Position numbers and translations under genes: made by a program
Assembly (NCBI GenBank): GCA_009469685.1
Contig: SSTA01000191.1
Coordinates: 1-7,575, forward strand
Reading direction: 5' to 3'
Length of the DNA: 7,575 nucleotides
DNA from: Azonexaceae bacterium
GTDB lineage: Bacteria > Pseudomonadota > Gammaproteobacteria > Burkholderiales > Rhodocyclaceae
In this document: positions 1-4,901 of the stretch, one piece after another
Position numbering within the stretch: the first letter of the stretch is position 1
Layout: each line of letters starts with the position of its first letter
Notes under the pieces: model-generated
Told to the model about the DNA's origin: nothing
Databases searched by the model: none
Seen by the model: only the letters and a program-made list of their open reading frames with translations

Positions 1-554
1 AGGGCATCCCGGCGCTGTATCGCGTGCAGACCGCCGGCAAGGTGCGCATGAGCACCGTGGCCGCCGCGCACGAAGGCTTGGGTGTCGATTGCTACGCCTG
101 GTCGAGTTCGCCCCTGCGCCGTTATTGCGACCTGGCCAACCAGTGGCAGTTGATCGCCTGCCTGCGCGGCGAGCCGGCGCCCTTTCCACCCAAGTCCGCC
201 GACCTGCTGGCCGCCTTGCGCGACTTCGAGCTGACCTACGCCGCCTACGCCGAGTTCCAGCGCGGCATGGAGCGCTACTGGTGCCTGCGCTGGCTGCTGC
301 AGGCAGGCACCACAGCCTTGCCGGCGCGGGTGATCAAGGAACAACTGGTGCGCCTGGAGGCGATTCCGCTGGTGATCCGCCTGCTCGACCTGCCCGGGCT
401 CGAGGTAGCCGCGCGCGGCGCGCGGGTACAGGTGGCGATCGAACGTATTGACCTCCTGGAGGCGGACATCCGCGCCCGATTCGTCGAATTGCTGCCGCAG
501 GGCGGGTCTGATGCGGCCTTAGGCACGGAAGGCGACGAAGAAGCGGCGGACTAA
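1..554 (+). CDS. RNase II/VacB-family exoribonuclease, C-terminal part (5' truncated)
   Basis: This is the 3' end of a 3'-5' exoribonuclease of the RNB (RNase II/RNase R) family, which degrades single-stranded RNA processively in the cytoplasm. The reading frame is already open at base 3 and ends at TAA 552-554, so the start and most of the RNB catalytic domain lie outside the window. The diagnostic stretch is YAWSSSPLRRYCDLANQWQL, encoded at about 93-152. It matches the end of the RNB domain, where the SPxRRYxD block carries the arginine that helps position the scissile phosphate. The following ~130 residues, rich in alternating hydrophobics (IPLVIRLLDLPG, ARVQVAIERIDLLEA), look like the S1-type C-terminal RNA-binding barrel of this family. 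The protein ends in an acidic tail (GTEGDEEAAD). tonB begins 9 bases downstream. I cannot tell RNase II from a shorter RNB paralogue without the N-terminus, so I give no symbol. Confidence 0.88.
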   Translation, partial: GIPALYRVQTAGKVRMSTVAAAHEGLGVDCYAWSSSPLRRYCDLANQWQLIACLRGEPAPFPPKSADLLAALRDFELTYAAYAEFQRGMERYWCLRWLLQAGTTALPARVIKEQLVRLEAIPLVIRLLDLPGLEVAARGARVQVAIERIDLLEADIRARFVELLPQGGSDAALGTEGDEEAAD

Positions 555-557
555 AAT
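552..557 (+). promoter_or_regulatory. Possible -10 box (TAAAAT) giving a leaderless tonB transcript
   Basis: TAAAAT matches five of six bases of the sigma-70 -10 consensus. It sits six bases before the tonB ATG and includes the TAA stop of the upstream RNase gene. A transcript starting the usual 6-7 bases after a -10 box would begin at or next to the ATG. No Shine-Dalgarno sequence precedes this ATG, which fits a leaderless message. I see no convincing -35 box 16-18 bases upstream, so the call is tentative. A similar arrangement occurs before mgtE. Confidence 0.35.
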
Positions 558-563
558 CGGCGG

Positions 564-1469
564 ATGCCGCAAGCGCTCGCCAACTTGCATTTCCATCCGG
601 CCAGGCTGCCGCTCGTTTCGTTTCTGGCCGCGATGCCGGCGATCAACGTCGCCTTCGGGATCTCGATCGCCATCCACGCCGTGCTGCTCTCGATCCATTT
701 CGAGTTGCCGGACAAGCTGGCCAAGGCTTCCGAACGCGCGCTCGACGTCATCCTGGTCAATTCGAAGCAGAAGTCGCGGCCGACCAAGGCGCAGGCCAAG
801 GCGCAGACCAACCTCGACGGCGGCGGCAACGTGGCGGAGGACCGGCGCGCCAAGACGCCGCTGCCGGCATCCCAACGCGATACGCCGGGCGACGCCGCGG
901 TCGAGGCGCGCCGCCGCGTCGCCGAGCTCGAAGCGCAGCAGCAGGCGATGCTGACGCAGATGAAGGCCGCCAAGTCGGTCAACGCCGAACGCGCGAGCGA
1001 AGCGACGCCGACACCGGCGCCGGCGATCTCAGGCGCCGACCTCGCCAGTTCCGCGCTGGCCATCGCCCGTCTCGAAGGCCAGATCGCGCGCAACCTCGAG
1101 GAGTACCAGCAGCGGCCGCGCAAGCGTTCTTTTGGCGCGCGGGTCGAGGAGTACCGCTTCGCCCAGTACATCGAGGACTGGCGACAGAAGGTGGAGCGCA
1201 TCGGCAACCTCAACTACCCCGAAGCCGCGCGCGGCAAGCTCTACGGCAGCCTGGTGCTGACCGTGGTGATCAAGGCCAGCGGCGACCTCGACCGCGTCGA
1301 GCTCAACCGTTCCTCCGGCCAGAAGCTGCTGGACGATGCGGCACTGCGCATCGTCAAGATGGCCGCGCCCTACCCCGCCTTCCCCAAGGCGATCAGTCGC
1401 GACACCGACATCCTCGAAATATCCCGCACCTGGACCTTCACCAGTGCCGACCGGCTCAGCGCCGAATAG
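564..1469 (+). CDS. tonB: TonB-family energy transducer
   Basis: This 301-aa protein has TonB architecture. It would carry proton-motive energy from an ExbB/ExbD motor in the inner membrane to TonB-dependent outer-membrane receptors, such as siderophore, heme or cobalamin transporters. A single N-terminal membrane segment (about residues 27-46) contains SIAIH, the Ser-x3-His pattern that is functionally important in TonB anchors. A charged periplasmic region follows, with a predicted coiled coil (about 112-140, VEARRRVAELEAQQQAML). The C-terminal TonB domain (about 203-297) includes LNYPEAARGKLYGSLVLTVVIKASGDL and a PYPAFPKAI-type ending; in the receptor-contacting fold these are the YP and beta-strand elements. 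The usual long Pro-rich EP/KP spacer is missing. No exbB or exbD lies in the window. I chose ATG 564 for its fit to the -10-like box; ATG 633 (residue 24) is an alternative and has no better ribosome site. The symbol is by family, not proven orthology. Confidence 0.82.
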   Translation: MPQALANLHFHPARLPLVSFLAAMPAINVAFGISIAIHAVLLSIHFELPDKLAKASERALDVILVNSKQKSRPTKAQAKAQTNLDGGGNVAEDRRAKTPLPASQRDTPGDAAVEARRRVAELEAQQQAMLTQMKAAKSVNAERASEATPTPAPAISGADLASSALAIARLEGQIARNLEEYQQRPRKRSFGARVEEYRFAQYIEDWRQKVERIGNLNYPEAARGKLYGSLVLTVVIKASGDLDRVELNRSSGQKLLDDAALRIVKMAAPYPAFPKAISRDTDILEISRTWTFTSADRLSAE

Positions 1470-1473
1470 GAAG
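1468..1473 (+). promoter_or_regulatory. Shine-Dalgarno site of the NYN gene (AGGAAG)
   Basis: AGGAAG overlaps the end of the tonB TAG stop and lies five bases before ATG 1479. It supports that start and suggests translation coupled to tonB. Confidence 0.6.
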
Positions 1474-1478
1474 ATAAG

Positions 1479-2717
1479 ATGGCAAGAGACAACGACGACA
1501 TCAGCATGGCGCTGTTCTGCGACTTCGAGAACATCGCGCTGGGCGTGCGCGACGCGCAATACGAGAAATTCGACATCAAGCCGGTGCTGGAGCGCCTGCT
1601 GCTCAAGGGCAGCATCGTGGTCAAGAAGGCCTATTGCGACTGGGAGCGCTACAAGAGCTTCAAGTCGGCGATGCACGAGGCCAACTTCGAGTTGATCGAA
1701 ATTCCCCACGTGCGTCAGTCGGGCAAGAACTCGGCCGACATCCGCATGGTGGTCGACGCGCTCGACCTCTGCTACACCAAGGCCCACGTCAATACCTTCG
1801 TCATCATCAGCGGCGACTCCGACTTCTCGCCGCTGGTTTCCAAGCTGCGCGAGAACGCCAAGCGGGTGATCGGCGTCGGCGTCAAGCAATCCACCTCGGA
1901 CCTGCTGATCGCCAACTGCGACGAGTTCATCTACGTCGACGACCTGGTCAGGAAGCGTCAGCGCGAGAACGGCGAACGGCAGAACCGGCGCCCGCTCGAT
2001 CCGGCGGAAGCCGAGGCGCGCAAGCTCAAGGGCATCGGCATGGCGATATCCACGGTCGAGGCCCTGCTCGAGGACCGCGCCGACGACGAGAAGGTCTGGG
2101 CCTCGGTGGTCAAGGAAGCGCTCAAGCGCCGCCATCCCGGCTTCAACGAGACCTACCACGGCTTCAAGACCTTCGGCGGCCTGCTCGAAGAGGCCCACAA
2201 GCGCGGGCTGCTCGAATTCGGCCGCGACGAGAAATCCGGCACCTACGTGCGCCGCCGCGCCGGCGCGGTGCTGCCGGCCGGCGCGGCCGCCCCCGAGTCG
2301 GCCGAAGCTGCGACGAGCGGCGAATCGGCAGCGGAAACCGCCGTCCCGCCAGGGCTGACTTTCACCCCCGCGGACAATGGGGAGTCGGTCGCCGCGACGG
2401 ACACCGGGGACAATGCCCCGCCTGCCGAGACGGACGCCGAGCCGGCTGCCGCCACAACTGTCCGCCCCGCGCGCTCGCGGCGCGGCGGGCGTTCGCGGCG
2501 CGGCGGCAAGAATGCGGACGCGCAGGCCGGCGACGCGTCCATCACCGCCGAGGCAAGTGCCGATTCCGCCCCGCCATCGCCCACGCCGCCTTCCGCCGAG
2601 AACGCCGCGCCAACGCCCGCCGAGCCACAGGCCGAGGCCGCCGCCCCGACCAAGGCCGCCAAGCCGAAGTCGCCGCGCCGCCCGCGCGCGCCGCGCAAGC
2701 CGAAGGCGGCGGAATGA
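1479..2717 (+). CDS. NYN-domain putative RNase with OST-HTH/LOTUS domain and basic RGG-like tail
   Basis: This 412-aa protein belongs to the LabA/DUF88-type NYN family, PIN-like metal-dependent ribonucleases. The NYN domain covers about residues 8-157. Its acidic residues are in place: D15 in FCDFEN, D87 and D93 in [11 protein letters not shown], and D113 and D115 in SGDSDF. An OST-HTH (LOTUS) RNA-binding domain follows at about 186-260 ([19 protein letters not shown], then [15 protein letters not shown]). The last ~150 residues are low-complexity, rich in Ala, Pro and charged residues, with a duplicated SRRGG motif (333-343) and a basic end ([15 protein letters not shown]). NYN plus LOTUS suggests an RNA-binding nuclease, but the substrate is unknown. 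The gene starts 9 bases after tonB with a good ribosome site and overlaps aroE by four bases (ATGA), so it is translationally coupled to aroE. Residues 287-314 contain a segment shared with an intergenic repeat. Confidence 0.87.
   Translation: MARDNDDISMALFCDFENIALGVRDAQYEKFDIKPVLERLLLKGSIVVKKAYCDWERYKSFKSAMHEANFELIEIPHVRQSGKNSADIRMVVDALDLCYTKAHVNTFVIISGDSDFSPLVSKLRENAKRVIGVGVKQSTSDLLIANCDEFIYVDDLVRKRQRENGERQNRRPLDPAEAEARKLKGIGMAISTVEALLEDRADDEKVWASVVKEALKRRHPGFNETYHGFKTFGGLLEEAHKRGLLEFGRDEKSGTYVRRRAGAVLPAGAAAPESAEAATSGESAAETAVPPGLTFTPADNGESVAATDTGDNAPPAETDAEPAAATTVRPARSRRGGRSRRGGKNADAQAGDASITAEASADSAPPSPTPPSAENAAPTPAEPQAEAAAPTKAAKPKSPRRPRAPRKPKAAE
2339..2362 (+). repeat. 24-nt dispersed repeat, copy 1 (inside the NYN gene)
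   Basis: These 24 bases recur at 4295-4318 with one mismatch (G at 2352, A at 4308), 1956 bases apart. This copy encodes AVPPGLTF in the low-complexity tail of the NYN protein. Just downstream are a split inverted repeat (GACT 2357-2360 with CCCC 2365-2368, against GGGGAGTC 2379-2386), a perfect hairpin CGGGG-ACAATG-CCCCG (2405-2420) and two GGACAATG words 36 bases apart (2372 and 2408). The block looks like a palindromic element translated in frame, but its nature is unknown. Confidence 0.6.
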
Positions 2718-3541
2718 CGGATCGCTATGCCGTCCTCGGCAACCCGATCTCGCACAGCAAGTCGCCGCGCATCCATGCCCTGTTCGCGGCACAGACCGGA
2801 CAAGACCTGAGCTACGAGGCGATCCTCGCCCCGCGCGACGGTTTCGCCGCCACGGTCAAGGCCTTTGCCGCGCACGGCGGACGCGGCGCCAACGTCACCG
2901 TGCCCTTCAAGGAGGAAGCCTTCCGCCTCGCCGACAGCCTGGGCCCGCGCGCGCAGGCCGCCGGCGCGGTGAATACGCTGAGCTTCGCCGACGGCGCCGT
3001 CACCGGCGACAACACCGATGGCGCCGGGCTGGTCCGCGACCTCGAGCACAACCTCGGCTGCGAACCCGTTGGCCGGCGCATCCTGCTGCTCGGCGCCGGC
3101 GGCGCGGCGCGCGGCGTATTGCTGCCGCTGCTGCTCGCCGGCCCGGCGGAATTGCTGATCGCCAATCGCGGCGAGGAAAAAGCGGCGCGACTGGCCGTCG
3201 AGTTCGCCCGCCTGCCGGCCTGCGCCGTCGCGGTCAAGCCCGACGGTGTCGGCTTCGCGGCGCTGGCGGGGCGCGAGTTCGACCTGGTCATCAACGCCAC
3301 CTCCGCCGGGCTCACCGACGCCGAACTGCCACTGCCGTCGGGGTTGTTCGCGCCGCGCTGCGTGGCCTACGAAATGCTCTACGGCCGCGAAACGCCCTTC
3401 ATGCGCCAGGCCCGCGCCGCCGGCCCCACCGTGCGCATCGCCGACGGGCTGGGCATGCTGGTGGAACAGGCAGCGGAAGCCTTCTTCGTCTGGCGCAGCG
3501 TGCGTCCGCATACGGCGCCGGTCTTGGCCGCGCTACGCTAG
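2714..3541 (+). CDS. aroE: Shikimate dehydrogenase (NADP+)
   Basis: AroE reduces 3-dehydroshikimate to shikimate with NADPH, the fourth step from DAHP to chorismate, in the cytoplasm. The 275-aa product has normal family length. The shikimate-binding SxS is S15/S17 in [10 protein letters not shown]. The catalytic lysine is K66 in NVTVPFK, with N87 in AVNT and D102 in GDNTDG completing the active site. The Rossmann loop is GAGGAARG (127-134). NR at 151-152 is the usual site for NADP phosphate recognition, although the following residue is Gly where Thr is common. Q252 in GLGMLVEQA is the conserved substrate-contacting glutamine. The ATG lies in an ATGA overlap with the NYN stop, so it is probably read by translational coupling; only a weak GGCGG precedes it. 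mtgA follows after 10 bases. Confidence 0.97.
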   Translation: MTDRYAVLGNPISHSKSPRIHALFAAQTGQDLSYEAILAPRDGFAATVKAFAAHGGRGANVTVPFKEEAFRLADSLGPRAQAAGAVNTLSFADGAVTGDNTDGAGLVRDLEHNLGCEPVGRRILLLGAGGAARGVLLPLLLAGPAELLIANRGEEKAARLAVEFARLPACAVAVKPDGVGFAALAGREFDLVINATSAGLTDAELPLPSGLFAPRCVAYEMLYGRETPFMRQARAAGPTVRIADGLGMLVEQAAEAFFVWRSVRPHTAPVLAALR

Positions 3542-3551
3542 ACCGCGGCCA

Positions 3552-4250
3552 GTGAAACACCCCGCGCCGCGTTGGCTGAAGCTGCTGTTGGGCGGCACCC
3601 TGGCGCTGGCGCTGCTCTGGCAGGGCTGGTACCTGGGCTGGGTGGTGTGGTGGAAATGGGTCGATCCAGGCACCACGAGCTTCCAGCGCCAGCGCCTGGA
3701 AGAACTGCGCAAGACCCGGCCCGACGCGGACTTGAAGCAGGAATGGGTACCCTATGCGCGGATCTCGACGCAGCTCAAACGCGCGGTGGTCGCCGCCGAG
3801 GACGACAAGTTCGTCGACCACGAGGGCTTCGACTGGGAAGGTATCCAGAAAGCGCTGGAGAAGAACCGGAAGAAGGGCAAGGCCGTGGCCGGCGGATCCA
3901 CCATCACCCAGCAACTGGCCAAGAACCTCCTCCTGTCGCCCAACCGTACCGTGCTGCGCAAGGGCGAGGAAGCGATCATCACCCTCTGGCTGGAACTCCT
4001 CTGGGACAAGCGGCGCATCCTCGAGGTCTATCTCAACGTCGTGGAATGGGGCGATGGCGTGTTCGGCGCCGAGGCGGCGGCCAAGCGCTACTACGGCACC
4101 ACGGCCGCGCAACTGACGCCCGAACAGGCGGCGCGGCTGGCGGTGATGCTGCCGGCCCCGCGCCGCTTCGAACGCAACATCTATTCGCCCTACCTCACCG
4201 GCCGTACCCAGTTGATCATCGGCCGCATGCCGCACGCCGACGTGCCGTAG
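3552..4250 (+). CDS. mtgA: Monofunctional biosynthetic peptidoglycan transglycosylase
   Basis: MtgA polymerises lipid II into glycan strands at the periplasmic face of the inner membrane, without transpeptidase activity. The 232-aa product is of normal length. It has one N-terminal anchor (about residues 9-34, Leu/Trp-rich) after a short basic cytoplasmic tail. The GT51 motifs are present in order: EDDKFVDHEG (83-92) with catalytic E83; GGSTITQQLAKNLL (114-127); RKGEEAIITLWLE (136-148); and LEVYLNVVEWGDGVFGAEAA (157-176) with the second conserved acidic site. No penicillin-binding domain follows, which separates it from class A PBPs. The start is inferred as GTG 3552, 10 bases after aroE: it gives the expected short tail before the anchor, and no in-frame ATG suits. 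There is no strong Shine-Dalgarno site. The frame stays open for 53 codons past TAG 4248-4250. Confidence 0.95.
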   Translation: MKHPAPRWLKLLLGGTLALALLWQGWYLGWVVWWKWVDPGTTSFQRQRLEELRKTRPDADLKQEWVPYARISTQLKRAVVAAEDDKFVDHEGFDWEGIQKALEKNRKKGKAVAGGSTITQQLAKNLLLSPNRTVLRKGEEAIITLWLELLWDKRRILEVYLNVVEWGDGVFGAEAAAKRYYGTTAAQLTPEQAARLAVMLPAPRRFERNIYSPYLTGRTQLIIGRMPHADVP

Positions 4251-4294
4251 GACATTGCCACGCCCGGCAGCGCGTGCACCGGGACCGTGCCAGG

Positions 4295-4318
4295 CGCCGT
4301 CCCGCCAAGGCTGACTTT
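4295..4318 (+). repeat. 24-nt dispersed repeat, copy 2 (intergenic)
   Basis: This copy matches 2339-2362 at 23 of 24 positions. It lies 44 bases after the mtgA stop and directly abuts the bulged hairpin at 4319-4340. Its phase relative to mtgA is the same as in the NYN gene, so read-through of the mtgA stop would encode AVPPRLTF, against AVPPGLTF in NYN. The flanking bases of the two copies are not alike. Confidence 0.6.
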
Positions 4319-4353
4319 TGACGGCCGACGCTCGGCGTCAGCGTTCGTTCTTT
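4319..4353 (+). terminator. Candidate rho-independent terminator of the mtgA operon
   Basis: TGAC 4319-4322 pairs with GTCA 4337-4340, and GCCGA 4324-4328 pairs with TCGGC 4332-4336. This gives a nine-pair stem with one bulged G and a three-base CGC loop. A T-enriched tail follows (GCGTTCGTTCTTT, 4341-4353). It lies 69 bases after the mtgA stop. The tail is not a clean T run, so strength is uncertain. An alternative outer pairing, GCTGAC 4310-4315 with GTCAGC 4337-4342, would compete with the lower stem. Confidence 0.5.
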
Positions 4354-4570
4354 GCGGACCTTGCCCCAAGGTCTGGCAGCAACCTGGTGGTGAGCGGTCC
4401 TTCAGTCCTTGATCGCCGTCTGCGGCGATTCAGATTCGCGGATGGGATTTGAATCCCTGGTTAAACAAGAATTCAGACGGGCTCTCTTCAGTCCGTACAT
4501 CCCCCAGGGGGTTCTTGGAGCTCCATTTTGATGAAGCGCTGTAGGCTCCAAATCATCGCTCCTGGCGGTA

Positions 4571-4600
4571 TTTACTTTTTATGGTCATTGGCAATAAAAT
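4571..4600 (+). promoter_or_regulatory. Candidate sigma-70 promoter of hipBA
   Basis: A -35-like TTTACT (4571-4576) and a -10-like TAAAAT (4595-4600, five of six consensus bases) are separated by 18 bases. They lie in the most AT-rich block of the window. A start near 4606-4608 would fall on the operator-like repeat and leave a leader of about 28 bases before ATG 4635. ATTG-G-CAAT (4587-4595) and CAAT-AAA-ATTG (4592-4602) form overlapping small palindromes between and across the boxes. Confidence 0.5.
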
Positions 4601-4605
4601 TGATA

Positions 4606-4622
4606 TATCGCCATTACCGATA
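4606..4622. promoter_or_regulatory. Candidate HipB operator (TATCG-N7-CGATA)
   Basis: A perfect 5-bp inverted repeat with a seven-base centre lies 12 bases before the antitoxin ATG and over the predicted transcription start. The E. coli HipB operators are TATCC-N8-GGATA, so arm sequence and spacing are close. Binding of a HipB dimer, or HipBA complex, here would block transcription and explain autoregulation. The match was found by eye; binding is inferred. Confidence 0.55.
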
Positions 4623-4625
4623 GAC

Positions 4626-4629
4626 GAGG
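4626..4629 (+). promoter_or_regulatory. Ribosome binding site (GAGG) that decides the hipB start
   Basis: GAGG lies five bases before ATG 4635. The earlier in-frame ATG 4581 has only a T-rich sequence before it and lies between the predicted -35 and -10 boxes, so 4635 is the better start. Confidence 0.55.
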
Positions 4630-4634
4630 CATAT

Positions 4635-4901
4635 ATGTCCATACTAACCCCGTTGACTACTATTCACACGCCGGAGCAGTTGGGCGCGATCCTGCGGGAC
4701 CAGCGCCGCGCAAGGAAGATGTCGCAGACTCAAGTTGCGACACGCCTGAACATCAGCCAGAGTTGGTTCTCGGACTTGGAGCAGAACCCGGCGGAGCTCA
4801 ATCTCGCCCGACTGCTGGTGCTCGCAAAAGCGCTGGGGCTTGAGGTGCTGCTCCGCTCGCAGGATACGAGGCCCAGCAGCACACCAAACGAGGACTGGTG
4901 A
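4635..4901 (+). CDS. hipB: HipB-type antitoxin, XRE-family HTH
   Basis: This is the antitoxin and autorepressor of a type II HipBA module. It would bind DNA as a dimer and hold HipA inactive. From ATG 4635 the product is 88 aa, the same length as E. coli HipB. The Cro/C1-type helix-turn-helix spans about residues 14-70 (QLGAILRDQRRARKMSQTQ, then RLNISQSWFSDLEQNP); QSWFSDLE is the recognition-helix region. The short C-terminal tail is hydrophilic and ends in NEDW. E. coli HipB likewise has a disordered tail ending in Trp that contacts HipA and affects Lon turnover. Starting at ATG 4581 would add 18 residues (MVIGNKIDISPLPIDEAY) across the promoter and operator, which I consider wrong. The stop TGA overlaps the hipA ATG by one base. 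Codon use is less GC-biased than in the flanking genes. The symbol rests on context plus tail. Confidence 0.85.
   Translation: MSILTPLTTIHTPEQLGAILRDQRRARKMSQTQVATRLNISQSWFSDLEQNPAELNLARLLVLAKALGLEVLLRSQDTRPSSTPNEDW
4890..4894 (+). promoter_or_regulatory. Ribosome binding site of hipA (GAGGA)
   Basis: GAGGA lies within the last codons of hipB, six bases before ATG 4901. It favours ATG 4901 over the adjacent in-frame GTG 4898, which would leave only three bases of spacing. Confidence 0.5.

Larger units (their letters stand above)
4251..4570. other. Gene-free, hairpin-rich spacer between mtgA and hipBA
   Basis: I see no supportable gene in these 320 bases. The stretch holds several possible stems: CGGGAC 4280-4285 with GTCCCG 4299-4304; a strong bulged stem at 4319-4340 (listed as a terminator); GACCTTG-CCC-CAAGGTC at 4357-4373, extendable to 4355-4375; ATCGCCG-TCTG-CGGCGAT at 4412-4429; and CCGTCTG 4416-4422 with CAGACGG 4474-4480. 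It also holds perfect palindromes: GGGATT-TG-AATCCC (4444-4457), CCCCC-A-GGGGG (4501-4511) and TGGAGCTCCA (4516-4525). GC content falls toward the right. A 29-codon frame from ATG 4442 to TGA 4531 exists but has no support. The left half probably belongs to the mtgA operon end and the right half to the acquired hipBA segment; the junction cannot be placed by eye. Confidence 0.6.

Noticed and set aside
1634..2713. N-terminal extension of the aroE frame far upstream of ATG 2714
   Set aside because: The upstream translation is Arg-rich shadow of the NYN gene; AroE motifs begin right after ATG 2714 and give normal length.
1029..2792. Open frame of 587 codons on the - strand opposite tonB and the NYN gene
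   Set aside because: Its translation is Arg/Gly/Val/Asp-rich without recognisable domains. It mirrors the GC-biased third positions of two well-supported + strand genes.
2243..3511. Open frame of 422 codons on the - strand opposite NYN and aroE
   Set aside because: Low-complexity shadow of aroE, whose motifs are unambiguous on the + strand.
4411..4430. ATCGCCG-TCTG-CGGCGAT hairpin as a terminator
   Set aside because: Good stem, but no T tract on either side, so it is kept only as structure in the spacer description.
4440..4460. tRNA T-arm-like sequence around GATTTGAATCC, a possible attachment-site remnant
   Set aside because: On either strand the stem and loop do not fit a TPsiC arm (position 53-61 pairing fails), and no acceptor or anticodon arm is found. 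The match is explained by the GGGATT-TG-AATCCC palindrome.
4442..4531. 29-codon ORF (starts MGFESLVKQEF) upstream of hipB
   Set aside because: No ribosome site, short enough to be chance, and it spans palindromic sequence. No evidence of a leader peptide or small protein.
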